Below are positions 13,562 through 22,683 of a stretch of 64,000 nt of DNA, piece after piece (the stretch's first letter is position 1; each line of letters opens with the position of its first letter). The position numbers and the translations under genes were made by a program. The stretch comes from Nocardioides sp. GY 10127 (GTDB lineage Bacteria; Actinomycetota; Actinomycetes; Propionibacteriales; Nocardioidaceae): the NCBI RefSeq assembly GCF_004919085.1, contig NZ_STGL01000001.1:1-64000 (forward strand), written 5' to 3'. The notes beneath the pieces are model-generated. The model was not told the origin of the DNA. It worked only from the letters and a program-made list of their open reading frames with translations, and made no database searches.

Positions 13562-14176
13562 ATGACGACCGACCGCGTCGACGCCCGCGACGTCCTGCCC
13601 CCGCTCGAGGACCGGCCCGCGGCCTGGCCCGTGGACTCCTCCACCTACCTGCACCAGGACTCCTGGATCGTGGCGCTGCGCGAGGACCGGGTGCGCAGGC
13701 CCGGGCACCCGGAGGAGGAGCCGTTCCGGCGCGTCGCGCTGGAGCACCCGGGGGCGGCGGTCGTGCTGGCCGTGGACGAGCAGGACCGCGTGCTGGTGCT
13801 GTGGCAGTACCGGCACGCGGTGGGCCGGGTGCTGGTGGAGATCCCCGCCGGCGTCCTGGACCACGAGGGCGAGAGCCCGCTGGACGTCGCGCGCCGCGAG
13901 CTCCTGGAGGAGACCGGGTTCGGGGCCTCGTCCTGGACCCCGCTGGTCGACGTGTGGCCCTCGCCCGGCATCTCGGCCGAGCGGTCCGCGATCTTCCTGG
14001 CCCGGGGGCTGCGGGAGGTCGGCCGGCAGGGGTTCGTGCCCGAGCACGAGGAGGCCGAGGCCGTCCTCGGGAAGGTGCCGTTCGAGGACCTGCACACCGC
14101 CGTGCTCGACGGCCGGGTACAGGACGCGCCGGTGGTCATCGCGGTGCTCGCCGCGCGGGCCCGGGGGCTGGTGTGA
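13562..14176 (+). CDS. Nudix hydrolase, ADP-ribose pyrophosphatase-like
   Basis: 204 residues from ATG 13562. The Nudix box is EIPAGVLDHEGESPLDVARR then ELLEETGFGA; it has one more residue between Gly and Glu than the textbook box, as in the mycobacterial ADP-ribose pyrophosphatase at the same locus (Rv1700). The preceding YRHAVGRVLVEIP segment fits the ADPRase subfamily, which splits ADP-ribose to AMP and ribose 5-phosphate. It is located just before xerD, as in mycobacteria. Confidence 0.9.
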   Translation: MTTDRVDARDVLPPLEDRPAAWPVDSSTYLHQDSWIVALREDRVRRPGHPEEEPFRRVALEHPGAAVVLAVDEQDRVLVLWQYRHAVGRVLVEIPAGVLDHEGESPLDVARRELLEETGFGASSWTPLVDVWPSPGISAERSAIFLARGLREVGRQGFVPEHEEAEAVLGKVPFEDLHTAVLDGRVQDAPVVIAVLAARARGLV

Positions 14177-14264
14177 GGCTGCGGCGCCGGTATGAGGCTG
14201 CGGGCTGGTGGACCGCGCGGCGAGGCACCCACGCCGTGTCGGCGCCGCGGGCTAGCCTGCGGCG

Positions 14265-15269
14265 GTGACCCAGAGCGTCGTCGAGCCCGCCTCCGCCGTG
14301 CCCCCGGCCGGCGCGGCGACGGCGACCCCGGCGGCCCCGGCGGTCCCGGGTGCCCCCGAGCGCGCGGTGCGGACCTACCTCGACCACCTCTCGGTGGAAC
14401 GGGGCCTCTCGGCCAACACGCTGTCGTCCTACCGCCGGGACCTGCGGCGCTACCTGGGCTACCTGGACACGGTCGGGGTGACCTCGCTGGAGGACGTGGG
14501 GGAGCAGACCGTCACGGGCTTCCTCGCCCACCTGCGCGAGGGCGACGACGCGCACCCGCCCCTGGGGCCGAGCTCCGCGGCGCGGGCGGTCGTGGCCGTG
14601 CGCGGCTTCCACCGGTTCGCCCTCGCGGACGGCCTGCTGGCGAGCGACCCGGCGGCCGGCGTCCGCCCGCCCCAGCCGGCCAAGCGCCTGCCCAAGGCGC
14701 TGCCGCTCTCGGACGTCGAGGCGATCCTCGAGGCCGCCGGCGCGCCGGGCACGCCCCTGGCGCTGCGGGACCGGGCCCTGCTGGAGGTGCTGTACGGCAC
14801 CGGGGCGCGCATCTCCGAGGCCGTCGGGCTGGACGTGGACGACCTGGACACCGTCGACGGGACCGTCCTGCTGGCCGGCAAGGGCGGCAAGGAGCGCATC
14901 GTGCCCGTGGGCTCTTTCGCCCTCGAGGCCGTCTCGGACTACCTGGTGCGCGCGCGACCCGACCTGGTGGGGGCCGGGACGCCCACCGGTGCCCTGTTCC
15001 TCAACTCCCGCGGCGGGCGGCTCTCGCGGCAGTCCGCGTGGGCGGTGCTCACCCGCGCCGCCGAGCGCGCGGGCGTGACCCGGGACGTCTCGCCGCACAC
15101 GCTGCGCCACAGCTTCGCCACGCACCTGCTGGACGGCGGGGCGGACGTCCGCGTCGTCCAGGAGCTCCTGGGCCACGCGTCGGTGACGACCACCCAGGTC
15201 TACACGCTCGTCACCGTGGACAACCTGCGCGAGGTCTTCGCCACCGCGCACCCGCGCGCCCGCGGCTGA
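14265..15269 (+). CDS. xerD: Site-specific tyrosine recombinase XerD
   Basis: 334 residues from GTG 14265. Its N-terminal core-binding domain begins after a Pro/Ala-rich leader ([20 protein letters not shown]). Catalytic residues are all visible: R182 in [10 protein letters not shown], Lys in [11 protein letters not shown]278/R281 in [13 protein letters not shown] in [10 protein letters not shown] and nucleophile Y313 in TQVYTLV. It resolves chromosome dimers at dif with XerC and FtsK. The extra ~25-residue Ala/Pro leader is a little longer than usual and the true start could lie later. It is chromosomal, not part of the integrated element. Confidence 0.94.
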   Translation: MTQSVVEPASAVPPAGAATATPAAPAVPGAPERAVRTYLDHLSVERGLSANTLSSYRRDLRRYLGYLDTVGVTSLEDVGEQTVTGFLAHLREGDDAHPPLGPSSAARAVVAVRGFHRFALADGLLASDPAAGVRPPQPAKRLPKALPLSDVEAILEAAGAPGTPLALRDRALLEVLYGTGARISEAVGLDVDDLDTVDGTVLLAGKGGKERIVPVGSFALEAVSDYLVRARPDLVGAGTPTGALFLNSRGGRLSRQSAWAVLTRAAERAGVTRDVSPHTLRHSFATHLLDGGADVRVVQELLGHASVTTTQVYTLVTVDNLREVFATAHPRARG

Positions 15270-15334
15270 GCCCGGGCCCCTGGCCGGCGCGGGGATGAGC
15301 GGGCTGTCGGCGCGGACCGCGATACTGGGCCGCG

Positions 15335-17974
15335 ATGCCTGACACGACCAGCGCCGAGACGCCCGCCTTCGACCCCCGTGACTGGCCCCCGGCGGGCTCG
15401 GACGCCGACCAGGTGGCCGATGCCGTCACCGCCTACGCGGCCTCGCGCGGCCTCGCGCTCTACCCGCACCAGGAGGAGGCGGTGCTGGAGCTGCTGGCGG
15501 GCTCGAACGTGGTGCTGGCGACGCCGACGGGCTCGGGCAAGTCGCTGGTGGCGATCGCCGCCCACGCCGCGGCGCTGGCCGACGACCGGGTGTCGTTCTA
15601 CACCGCTCCCATCAAGGCGCTGGTGAGCGAGAAGTTCTTCGATCTGTGCCGGGTCTTCGGCGCCGACAACGTCGGCATGCTCACCGGGGACGCCTCGGTG
15701 AACGCCGACGCGCCGATCATCGCCTGCACGGCGGAGGTCCTGGCGAACCTGGCGCTGCGCGAGGGCCGCGCGGCCGACGTGGGCCTCGTGGTGATGGACG
15801 AGTTCCACTACTACGGCGAGCCCGACCGAGGGTGGGCGTGGCAGGTGCCGCTGCTGGAGCTCGTGGACGCGCAGTTCCTGCTCATGTCGGCGACGCTGGG
15901 GGACACGCGCTCGCTGCGCGCGGACCTGAGCGAGCGGACGGGGCGGGAGACGGCGCTGGTCGACCAGGCCGAGCGGCCCGTGCCGCTGACCTTCGAGTGG
16001 TCGCTGGAGCCGATGGCCGAGACGCTCGAGGAGCTGGTCACGACCGGTCAGGCGCCGGTCTACGTCGTGCACTTCACCCAGGCCGCGGCCGCCGAGCACG
16101 CCACGTCGCTGCTCCAGGCGGCGTGGGTCAAGCCGCCCGCGGAGCAGCGCGACGCGCTGGCCGAGAAGCTGGCCGGCGTCCGGTTCGCCGCCGGCTTCGG
16201 CAAGACGCTGTCCAAGCTGCTGCGCCGCGGCATCGGCGTCCACCACGCGGGGATGCTGCCCCGCTACCGGCGGCTCGTGGAGCAGCTGGCGCAGGCGGGG
16301 CTGCTGCGGGTCATCTGCGGCACCGACACGCTGGGGGTCGGCATCAACGTGCCGATCCGCACCGTGCTGTTCACCGGCCTGACGAAGTTCGACGGCAACC
16401 GGATGCGCACCCTGCGCACGCGGGAGTTCCTGCAGATCGCGGGTCGTGCCGGCCGGGCGGGCTTCGACACGGCCGGCACGGTCGTCGTCCAGGCCCCCGA
16501 GCACGTCATCGAGAACGAGAAGGCGAAGGCGAAGGCCGCGGAGCGGGTGGCCGCAAGCAAGAAGAAGTCCAAGGCGCAGCTGAAGAAGCCGCCGGAGGGC
16601 ACGGTCGTGTGGACGGAGGCGACGTTCGACAAGCTCGTCGCCGGCGAGCCGGAGCCGCTCGTGCCGCGGATGAAGGTCGACAACGGCATGCTCCTCAACG
16701 TCCTGGCCCGGGAGGAGGACGCCGTGGCCGTGCTGCGGCGGCTGCTCACCGAGAACCACGAGGACCGGCGACGCCAGCTCAAGCTCGCCCGCCGGGCGCT
16801 GCGGCTGGGCCGCTCGCTGGTGGAGTCCGGCGTCGTCGTCCGGCTGGAGGAGCCGGACGAGCACGGCCGCCGCTACGTCCTGGGCGTCGACCTGCCCGAC
16901 GACTTCGCCCTCAACCAGCCGCTGGCGCACTTCGCGCTCGAGGCGCTCACCGTGCTCGACCCCGAGAGCCCCGAGCACGCGCTCGACGTCATCTCGGTGG
17001 TGGAGTCGGTGCTCGAGGCGCCGCGGACGATCCTCCTGGCCCAGCAGTGGGCGGCGCGCGGGCGCGCTGTGGAGGAGATGAAGGCCGACGGCATGGAGTA
17101 CGAGGAGCGGATGGAGGCGCTGGAGGAGATCACCTGGCCCCAGCCGCTGGCCGAGCTGCTCGAGGCCACCTACGAGATCTACCGCCGCACCCACGCCTGG
17201 CTCTCACCGGACCTGCTGGGGCCGAAGTCGGTGGTGCGCGACATGGTCGAGCAGGGCATGGGGTTCACCGACTTCGTCGCCCGCTACCAGCTCGCGCGGG
17301 GCGAGGGGCTGGTGCTGCGCTACCTCACCGACGCCTACCGGACGCTGCGCCAGACCGTCCCCGAGACCCACCGGGACGAGGAGCTGCACGGGCTGGTGGA
17401 GTGGCTGGGGGAGACGGTGAGGCAGACCGACTCCTCGCTGCTGGACGAGTGGGAGGCCCTCACCGACCCCGCCGGCGCGCTGGCCGAGCGCGGGGCGGAG
17501 CTCGCCGACCACGCCCCGCCGCCCCCGCCGCGGCCGCTCTCGGCGCAGGGTCGGGCGTTCGACGTCATGGTGCGCAACGCGATGTGGAGCCGGGTCGCCG
17601 GCATCGCTCGCGACGACCTCACCGCCCTCATGGCCATCGAGCGCGCCGCCGCCGACCGGTTCGAGGAGCCGCGCGAGGTCGTCATGGGCCGCTCCGCCTG
17701 GGACGAGGCGATCGAGGCCTACTACGCCGAGCACGACGAGGTCCTGACCGACGGCGACGCCCGCGGCCCCCGGCTGCTGGAGACCACCGCCCGCACCGGC
17801 GTCGCCCCCGGGGCCCACCCCGACTCCGACCCGGTGCGGCTGCTCGACGTCCGCCAGACCCTGCACGACCCCGAGGGTCACCACGACTGGGTCGTCGAGG
17901 CCGTCGCCGACCTCGACGCCACCGATGCCCTCGGTGAGCTCGTGATGCCGACCGTCGCGTTCCGGAGGTTGTGA
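15335..17974 (+). CDS. DEAD/DEAH-box Ski2-like helicase with DUF3516 C-terminal region
   Basis: 879 residues. RecA-like domain 1 has Walker A TPTGSGKS (K69) and Walker B DEFH (155-158). Domain 2 has GVHHAGMLPRYRR, CGTDTLGVGINVP and QIAGRAGRAGFD, the Ski2/Mtr4 superfamily II signature. A lysine-rich insert (AKAKAAERVAASKKKSKAQ) precedes the long C-terminal region known in actinobacteria as DUF3516. The family is presumed to act on RNA or on DNA during repair; substrate is not known. Spacing on both sides (65 bp and more) suggests separate expression. Confidence 0.9.
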   Translation: MPDTTSAETPAFDPRDWPPAGSDADQVADAVTAYAASRGLALYPHQEEAVLELLAGSNVVLATPTGSGKSLVAIAAHAAALADDRVSFYTAPIKALVSEKFFDLCRVFGADNVGMLTGDASVNADAPIIACTAEVLANLALREGRAADVGLVVMDEFHYYGEPDRGWAWQVPLLELVDAQFLLMSATLGDTRSLRADLSERTGRETALVDQAERPVPLTFEWSLEPMAETLEELVTTGQAPVYVVHFTQAAAAEHATSLLQAAWVKPPAEQRDALAEKLAGVRFAAGFGKTLSKLLRRGIGVHHAGMLPRYRRLVEQLAQAGLLRVICGTDTLGVGINVPIRTVLFTGLTKFDGNRMRTLRTREFLQIAGRAGRAGFDTAGTVVVQAPEHVIENEKAKAKAAERVAASKKKSKAQLKKPPEGTVVWTEATFDKLVAGEPEPLVPRMKVDNGMLLNVLAREEDAVAVLRRLLTENHEDRRRQLKLARRALRLGRSLVESGVVVRLEEPDEHGRRYVLGVDLPDDFALNQPLAHFALEALTVLDPESPEHALDVISVVESVLEAPRTILLAQQWAARGRAVEEMKADGMEYEERMEALEEITWPQPLAELLEATYEIYRRTHAWLSPDLLGPKSVVRDMVEQGMGFTDFVARYQLARGEGLVLRYLTDAYRTLRQTVPETHRDEELHGLVEWLGETVRQTDSSLLDEWEALTDPAGALAERGAELADHAPPPPPRPLSAQGRAFDVMVRNAMWSRVAGIARDDLTALMAIERAAADRFEEPREVVMGRSAWDEAIEAYYAEHDEVLTDGDARGPRLLETTARTGVAPGAHPDSDPVRLLDVRQTLHDPEGHHDWVVEAVADLDATDALGELVMPTVAFRRL

Positions 17975-18024
17975 CTGCGGTTCCGGGCTGCGGTGCTGTG
18001 CTGGGTGCTGTGCGCTCCGGTGCT

Positions 18025-18085
18025 CACGTTTGGTCACCAACGTGGGGTTGGGGACGCTCGGGGACAGGGTTGGTGACCAAACGTG
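18025..18085. repeat. palindromic repeat, copy 1 (17-bp arms)
   Basis: CACGTTTGGTCACCAAC at 18025-18041 is matched by its exact reverse complement at 18069-18085. The 27-bp centre is G-rich, with runs of 4, 4 and 4 Gs, and the right arm is preceded by GGG. A second copy lies 80 bp further on. It lies in the 323-bp gap between the helicase and GNAT genes, which holds no gene I can support. It could be a transcription terminator, a REP-like element or a non-autonomous insertion. Confidence 0.85.
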
Positions 18086-18166
18086 GTGGCGGCTGGCGTG
18101 GTGGGGCGGTGGTGCCCAGGTGCTGCAGGCGGCCGGGGTCGCGGCGGCTCGGCGGCTGGGTGGGTG

Positions 18167-18225
18167 ACGTTTGGTCACCAACGTGGGGTTGGGGGCGCTC
18201 TGAGACCGGGTTGGTGACCAAACGT
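18167..18225. repeat. palindromic repeat, copy 2 (16-bp arms)
   Basis: ACGTTTGGTCACCAAC at 18167-18182 pairs exactly with GTTGGTGACCAAACGT at 18210-18225. The centre is close to that of copy 1 (GTGGGGTTGGGG start shared, then diverging). Same orientation as copy 1. Confidence 0.85.
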
Positions 18226-18297
18226 GAGGGCCGGCGCCGGGGTACGCCCGGCCGCGGCGCGGCCTCGACGGTGGTCGGCGCGACTAGTGTCGGAGTC

Positions 18298-18585
18298 ATG
18301 AGCGAGCAGGTGGACGTCGAGCTGGACGAGGCCCGGCAGCGCTTCGTGGTCACGGTGGACGGCGTGCGCGCCGGGTACGCCGGCTACGAGCTGGACGGCG
18401 CGGTGGCGACGCTGGCGGTGACGGTGGTCGACCCGGCGTTCGGCGGCCGGGGGCTGGCGACGCGGCTGGCCGACGCGGCGTTCGAGCACGCCCGGACGTC
18501 CGGCTGGAGCGTCGTCCCGGCGTGCTCGTTCATGGCCGCCCATGTCGACAAGCACCCCGAGCTGGCGGACCTCGTCGCGCGCTGA
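18298..18585 (+). CDS. small GNAT-like N-acetyltransferase (YjdJ type)
   Basis: 95 residues from ATG 18298. It matches the short GNAT-like family: an N-terminal beta meander (VTVDGVRAGYAGYELDGAVA), then the acetyl-CoA binding segment VVDPAFGGRGLATRLADAAF with the GRGLA loop, and the C-terminal CSFMAAHVDKHPELADLV. Only the acetyl-CoA core is present, as usual in this ~95-residue family. Substrate unknown. It is alone on the plus strand behind the two palindromes, which could influence its transcription. Confidence 0.82.
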   Translation: MSEQVDVELDEARQRFVVTVDGVRAGYAGYELDGAVATLAVTVVDPAFGGRGLATRLADAAFEHARTSGWSVVPACSFMAAHVDKHPELADLVAR

Positions 18586-18697
18586 CGGCTCCACCGACAG
18601 CGCCGCTGCCGACACCAGTGACGGCGCCACCCGACCGTCATCCACCCCGCCCGCGTGGCCGCCGAGCACGCCGACACGCCGTCGTTCCTCCACAGAG

Positions 18698-18716
18698 TTA
18701 TCCCCATGGTGGATAA
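18698..18716. promoter_or_regulatory. inverted pair of DnaA-box-like sequences upstream of parA
   Basis: TTATCCCCA and, on the opposite strand, TTATCCACC meet over a shared centre, forming an imperfect palindrome (TTATCC ... GGATAA). Each is close to the DnaA-box consensus TTATCCACA. It lies in the ~300-bp gap ahead of parA. Recognition is by eye; a chance match is possible. Confidence 0.35.
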
Positions 18717-18883
18717 GTGGTGTGCACAGGAGCGGGGCTGGGCTCACAGGTCCAGGACCCGAACGGGGGAGAACTTCCATCGTCTGGACGCGGCGCGCGG
18801 GGGCTCCCTACGCTCGCCGAGCGGTCGCCTTGTCGACAATGGACGGGTCCGTGCACGAGACGACCAGAGAGAAGCTGACCACG

Positions 18884-19765
18884 GTGACTGACGCCCTGCC
18901 CTTCGACGGCGACGACCCCACGATCATGGGTCCGACGGGTCGGCCGATGCCGATCTTCGCCGAGCCCGCGCCGCTGTCGGGGCACGGCCCGGCGCGCGTG
19001 GTGTCGATGACCAACCAGAAGGGCGGCGTCGGCAAGACGACGACCACCATCAACCTGGGCGCCGCGCTGGCCGAGTACGGCCGCCGCGTCCTGCTGGTGG
19101 ACTTCGACCCGCAGGGCTCGCTCTCCGTCGGGCTGGGGCTCAACCCCCACGAGATGGAGCTGACGGTCTACAACCTGCTGATGGACCCGGAGTGCACCGT
19201 CGAGGAGGTCGTGGTCCCCTCGGGCGTCCCCAACATGGACCTCCTGCCGTCGAACATCGACCTGTCGGCCGCCGAGGTGCAGCTCGTGGGCGAGGTGGCC
19301 CGCGAGCAGACGCTGGCGCGCGTCCTGGCGCCGGCCATGGCCCGCTACGACGTCATCCTCATCGACTGCCAGCCCTCCCTCGGCCTCCTCACGGTCAACG
19401 CCCTCACCGCCTCCGACGGCGTCGTCGTGCCCCTGGAGTGCGAGTACTTCGCGCTGCGCGGCGTGGCCCTGCTCAAGACGACCATCGACAAGGTCAAGCA
19501 GCGCCTCAACCCCAAGCTCCACGTGGACGGTGTGCTGGGCACCATGTACGACGGCCGGACGCTGCACAGCCGCGAGGTCATGGAGCGGCTCGTCCAGGCG
19601 TGGGGCGACACCGTGTTCCACACCGTCATCCGCCGCACCGTGAAGTTCTCCGACTCCACCGTGGCCGGCGAGCCCATCACCTCCTACGCCTCCTCGTCGT
19701 CGGGCGCCGAGTCCTACCGGCAGCTCGCGCGGGAGGTGATCGCCCGGTGGCAGCACGACGTGTGA
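18884..19765 (+). CDS. ParA/Soj family ATPase of the scpAB cluster
   Basis: 293 residues from GTG 18884 (an ATG at 18839 is an alternative; neither has a strong ribosome site, though AGAGAGAAG lies before 18884). The deviant Walker A is TNQKGGVGKTTTTINLG, then VLLVDFDPQGSLSVGLG and IDCQPSLGLLTVNAL (Walker B). It is the second ParA of actinobacteria, linked to scpAB (Rv1708-like) and separate from parAB near oriC. No parB follows; instead a ribbon-helix-helix-like protein is next. Probable role in DNA segregation or positioning together with the condensin ScpAB. Confidence 0.9.
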   Translation: MTDALPFDGDDPTIMGPTGRPMPIFAEPAPLSGHGPARVVSMTNQKGGVGKTTTTINLGAALAEYGRRVLLVDFDPQGSLSVGLGLNPHEMELTVYNLLMDPECTVEEVVVPSGVPNMDLLPSNIDLSAAEVQLVGEVAREQTLARVLAPAMARYDVILIDCQPSLGLLTVNALTASDGVVVPLECEYFALRGVALLKTTIDKVKQRLNPKLHVDGVLGTMYDGRTLHSREVMERLVQAWGDTVFHTVIRRTVKFSDSTVAGEPITSYASSSSGAESYRQLAREVIARWQHDV

Positions 19766-19767
19766 GC

Positions 19768-20094
19768 ATGCCGGCGGCCGACGACCTGTTCCGGCCCACG
19801 GCCGGCGCGGTCGAGACGGCGCCCGACGCGTCCGCCACCGCGGGCCAGCCGAAGGACGACGGCAAGGGCGGGCGCAAGCCCACCGGCCGGGTCCGCCACG
19901 ACGAGAAGATGACCGTCTACCTCTCGTCGGAGGAGCTCATGCACATCGAGCAGGCGCGGCTCTCGCTGCGCGGGCAGCACGGTCTGGGCGTCGACCGCGG
20001 CCGGCTGGTCCGCGAGGCCGTCGCGCTGGTCCTCGCCGAGTTCGAGGAGCGTGGCGAGGACAGCGCGCTGGTGCGCCGCCTGGTGCAGGAGTGA
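19768..20094 (+). CDS. small basic DNA-binding-like protein (ribbon-helix-helix type) between parA and scpA
   Basis: 108 residues from ATG 19768, two bases after the parA stop (in-frame GTGs at 19748 and 19762 would overlap parA). A charged, disordered N-terminus (KDDGKGGRKPTGRVRHDEK) is followed by MTVYLSSEELMHIEQARLSL and DRGRLVREAVALVLAEF, a beta-strand plus two helices like the RHH/CopG fold. Its place as the ParA partner, where a ParB would sit, suggests it may be the DNA-binding adaptor. It overlaps scpA by 4 bp (GTGA). Confidence 0.75.
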   Translation: MPAADDLFRPTAGAVETAPDASATAGQPKDDGKGGRKPTGRVRHDEKMTVYLSSEELMHIEQARLSLRGQHGLGVDRGRLVREAVALVLAEFEERGEDSALVRRLVQE

Positions 20095-21104
20095 CGCAGG
20101 CGCCCGTCGTCCCGCCCGCCGGGGCCGAGGAGGACGGGACGCCGGAGCGGGCCCAGGAGCCGGTCCAGGACGCCGGGCAGGACGGCGGCTTCGCCGTCCG
20201 CCTGCACAACTTCACCGGACCGTTCGACCTGCTGCTCCAGCTGATCTCCAAGCACAAGCTCGACATCACCGAGGTCGCGCTGTCGCAGGTCACCGACGAG
20301 TTCATCGCGCACGTCAAGGCGCTGCGGGAGAAGCCGAGCGCGGCCGCGAGCGCCCGGGGGAGCAGCGGCGAGCTCGAGGAGACGACGTCGTTCCTCCTCG
20401 TGGCGGCCACCCTGCTCGACCTCAAGGCCGCACGGCTGCTGCCGCAGGCGGAGGTCGAGGACGAGGAGGACCTGGCGCTGCTCGAGGCGCGGGACCTGCT
20501 CTTCGCCCGGCTGCTGCAGTACCGGGCGTACAAGCAGGTGGCCGGGGTGATCGAGTCCCGGCTGGCCGAGGAGTCCAAGCGCTTCCCCCGCGGGGTGGGG
20601 CTCGACGAGCGGTTCGCCTCGCTGCTCCCCGAGGTGCTCATCGGCATCGGGCTGGAGGAGTTCGCCCGGCTCGCCGCCGGTGCGCTTGCCCCGAAGCCGG
20701 TGCCGGAGGTGACCCTGGCCCACATCCACGCCCCGGCCGTCTCCGTGCGCGAGCAGGCGGCCGTGGTCGTGTCCCGGCTGCGGGTGGCGGGCCAGATGAC
20801 GTTCCGGGCCCTCACCGCCGACTCCCCGGACACCCTCACCACGGTGGCGCGGTTCCTCTCGCTGCTCGAGCTCTTCCGGGAGGGCGCGGTGGCGTTCGAC
20901 CAGGTCACGCCGCTGGGCGAGCTCACCGTCCGGTGGACGGGCACGGACGACGTGGACGCCGACGACCTCGTCGTGGACGAGTTCGAGGGCGCCCCGGACG
21001 CTGCCGCGTCCGACGAGGGCCGGGACGCGCCGCACGACCCCGACAGCGACCCCGACTCCGACCCCGACACCCACCCCCGGACGCACGCGGAGGACCAGCC
21101 GTGA
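20091..21104 (+). CDS. scpA: Segregation and condensation protein A
   Basis: 337 residues. A kleisin that with ScpB bridges the SMC ATPase in the condensin complex. Characteristic N-terminal kleisin motif FAVRLHNFTGPFDLLLQLIS then KHKLDITEVALSQVTDEFIA, the ATLLDLKAARLLP segment in the middle and a winged-helix-like C-terminal part (VSRLRVAGQMTFRAL). It has a ~35-residue acidic/proline leader and an acidic Asp-Pro tail (DPDSDPDSDPD) of low complexity. Start GTG overlaps the preceding gene, and the stop overlaps scpB by 4 bp. Confidence 0.95.
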   Translation: MTQAPVVPPAGAEEDGTPERAQEPVQDAGQDGGFAVRLHNFTGPFDLLLQLISKHKLDITEVALSQVTDEFIAHVKALREKPSAAASARGSSGELEETTSFLLVAATLLDLKAARLLPQAEVEDEEDLALLEARDLLFARLLQYRAYKQVAGVIESRLAEESKRFPRGVGLDERFASLLPEVLIGIGLEEFARLAAGALAPKPVPEVTLAHIHAPAVSVREQAAVVVSRLRVAGQMTFRALTADSPDTLTTVARFLSLLELFREGAVAFDQVTPLGELTVRWTGTDDVDADDLVVDEFEGAPDAAASDEGRDAPHDPDSDPDSDPDTHPRTHAEDQP

Positions 21105-21829
21105 CCGACCAGACCCAGGAGACGCTCCCGGGCACGCAGACCACCGAGGACGAGCCGTTCGCGGTCCCGGCCGACCAGCTGCGTCCGTCGTTGGAGGCCG
21201 TCCTCATGGTGGCCGACCAGCCCCTCGACGCCGTGAGCCTGGCGACCGCCACCGGGCACCCTGTGGAGACGGTCGTCTCGACGCTCCAGCTGCTCTCCGA
21301 GGAGTACACCGAGGCCGGCCGCGGGTTCGACCTGCGTCAGGTCGCGGGCGGATGGCGGTTCTACACGCGCGAGGAGCACGCGGAGGTGGTCGAGCGCTTC
21401 GTCCTCGACGGCCAGCAGTCACGGCTGACGCAGGCGGCACTCGAGACGCTCGCCGTGGTGGCCTACAAGCAGCCGGTCTCGCGGGCACGGGTCTCGGCCG
21501 TGCGCGGGGTCAACGTGGACGGCGTGATGCGCACCCTGCTCACGCGCGGCCTGGTCGAGGAGGCCGGGACCGACCCGGTCACCGGCGCGCACCTGTACCG
21601 CACGTCCAGCTACTTCCTGGAGCGGATCGGGATCACCTCGCTCGACGAGCTGCCCGAGCTCGCGCCCTACCTGCCGGAGATGGACGACCTCGACGAGATC
21701 GAGGGCAGCATCGGGCTCCCGCGGACGCCCCGGCGTCCCGCCGGTTCGCGGGACGGGGCGGACGCCGGGGAGACTGGCGCCCAGGGCCCCGCCGAGGGCC
21801 CGACGGCGAACCCCGAGGAGAACGCGTGA
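21101..21829 (+). CDS. scpB: Segregation and condensation protein B
   Basis: 242 residues from GTG 21101. Two winged-helix domains: RPSLEAVLMVADQPLDAVSL at the start of the first and ALETLAVVAYKQPVSRARVS, with RGVNVDGVMRTLLTRGLVEE, in the second. It dimerises and binds the ScpA kleisin linker. A short Gly/Ala/Asp-rich tail after residue ~205 is likely disordered. Overlaps of 4 bp on both sides (scpA, rluB) indicate one polycistronic message. Confidence 0.95.
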   Translation: MTDQTQETLPGTQTTEDEPFAVPADQLRPSLEAVLMVADQPLDAVSLATATGHPVETVVSTLQLLSEEYTEAGRGFDLRQVAGGWRFYTREEHAEVVERFVLDGQQSRLTQAALETLAVVAYKQPVSRARVSAVRGVNVDGVMRTLLTRGLVEEAGTDPVTGAHLYRTSSYFLERIGITSLDELPELAPYLPEMDDLDEIEGSIGLPRTPRRPAGSRDGADAGETGAQGPAEGPTANPEENA

Positions 21830-22596
21830 CCGGCCCCGACCTGCCCACCGACGAGGACGGCCTCGTCCGTCTGCAGAAGCTGCTCGCCTCCTCGGGCGTG
21901 GCCTCGCGCCGGCGGTGCGAGGAGCTGATGCTCGAGGGCGCCGTCGAGGTGGACGGCGAGGTGGTGACCCGGCTCGGCACCAAGGTCGACCCCCGCACGG
22001 CCGTGATCCGCGTCGAGGGCCGCCGGCTGCCGCCGGTCTCCCCGCACGTCTACCTCGTGCTCAACAAGCCGCGCGGCGTCGTCTCGACGATGTCCGACCC
22101 CGAGGGTCGGCGCTGCCTGGCCGACCTGGTCGCGGACCGCCCCGAGCGCCTCTTCCACGTCGGCCGGCTCGACACCGACACCTCCGGCCTCCTCGTCCTC
22201 ACCAACGACGGCGACTTCGCCAACCGGCTGGCCCACCCGTCCTTCGAGGTCGACAAGACCTACGTCGCCGAGGTGGAGGGCGAGGTCTACCCGCGCACGG
22301 TCAAGGAGCTGCTCGCGGGGGTGACGCTCGAGGACGGGCCGGTCTCGGTGTCCAAGTGCAAGGTGATCTCCGGCGGACACCGGCGCAACAAGCCGGGGCG
22401 CAGCATCGTGGAGCTGGTCATCCACGAGGGTCGCAACCGGATCGTGCGGCGCCTGCTCGACCACGTGGGTCATCCGGTGACGCAGCTGACCCGCACGGCG
22501 ATCGGCCCGGTGCAGCTGGGCTCGCTGCGCCTCGGCGAGATCCGCGACCTCACGCGCGAGGAGCTCGGCACCCTGCTGGACACGGCCCAGCTCTGA
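21826..22596 (+). CDS. rluB: RsuA/RluB family pseudouridine synthase
   Basis: 256 residues from GTG 21826. An N-terminal S4 domain (VRLQKLLASSGVASRRRCEE) is followed by the catalytic domain with motif II GRLDTDTSGLLVLTNDGDF, containing the catalytic Asp, and the terminal motif GRNRIVRRLLDHVGHPV. Coupling to scpB is nearly universal in Gram-positives. The target is probably 23S rRNA U2605-equivalent (RluB-like), but RsuA (16S) specificity cannot be excluded by eye. Confidence 0.92.
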   Translation: MTGPDLPTDEDGLVRLQKLLASSGVASRRRCEELMLEGAVEVDGEVVTRLGTKVDPRTAVIRVEGRRLPPVSPHVYLVLNKPRGVVSTMSDPEGRRCLADLVADRPERLFHVGRLDTDTSGLLVLTNDGDFANRLAHPSFEVDKTYVAEVEGEVYPRTVKELLAGVTLEDGPVSVSKCKVISGGHRRNKPGRSIVELVIHEGRNRIVRRLLDHVGHPVTQLTRTAIGPVQLGSLRLGEIRDLTREELGTLLDTAQL

Positions 22597-22683
22597 GCCC
22601 GGCGCGCAGGTAGGGTCGCGTCGGCACCAGGGGTGCCCACCAGCAACGAGCAGCATGGACAGCAGCAGAGCGGGGGAGACGGT

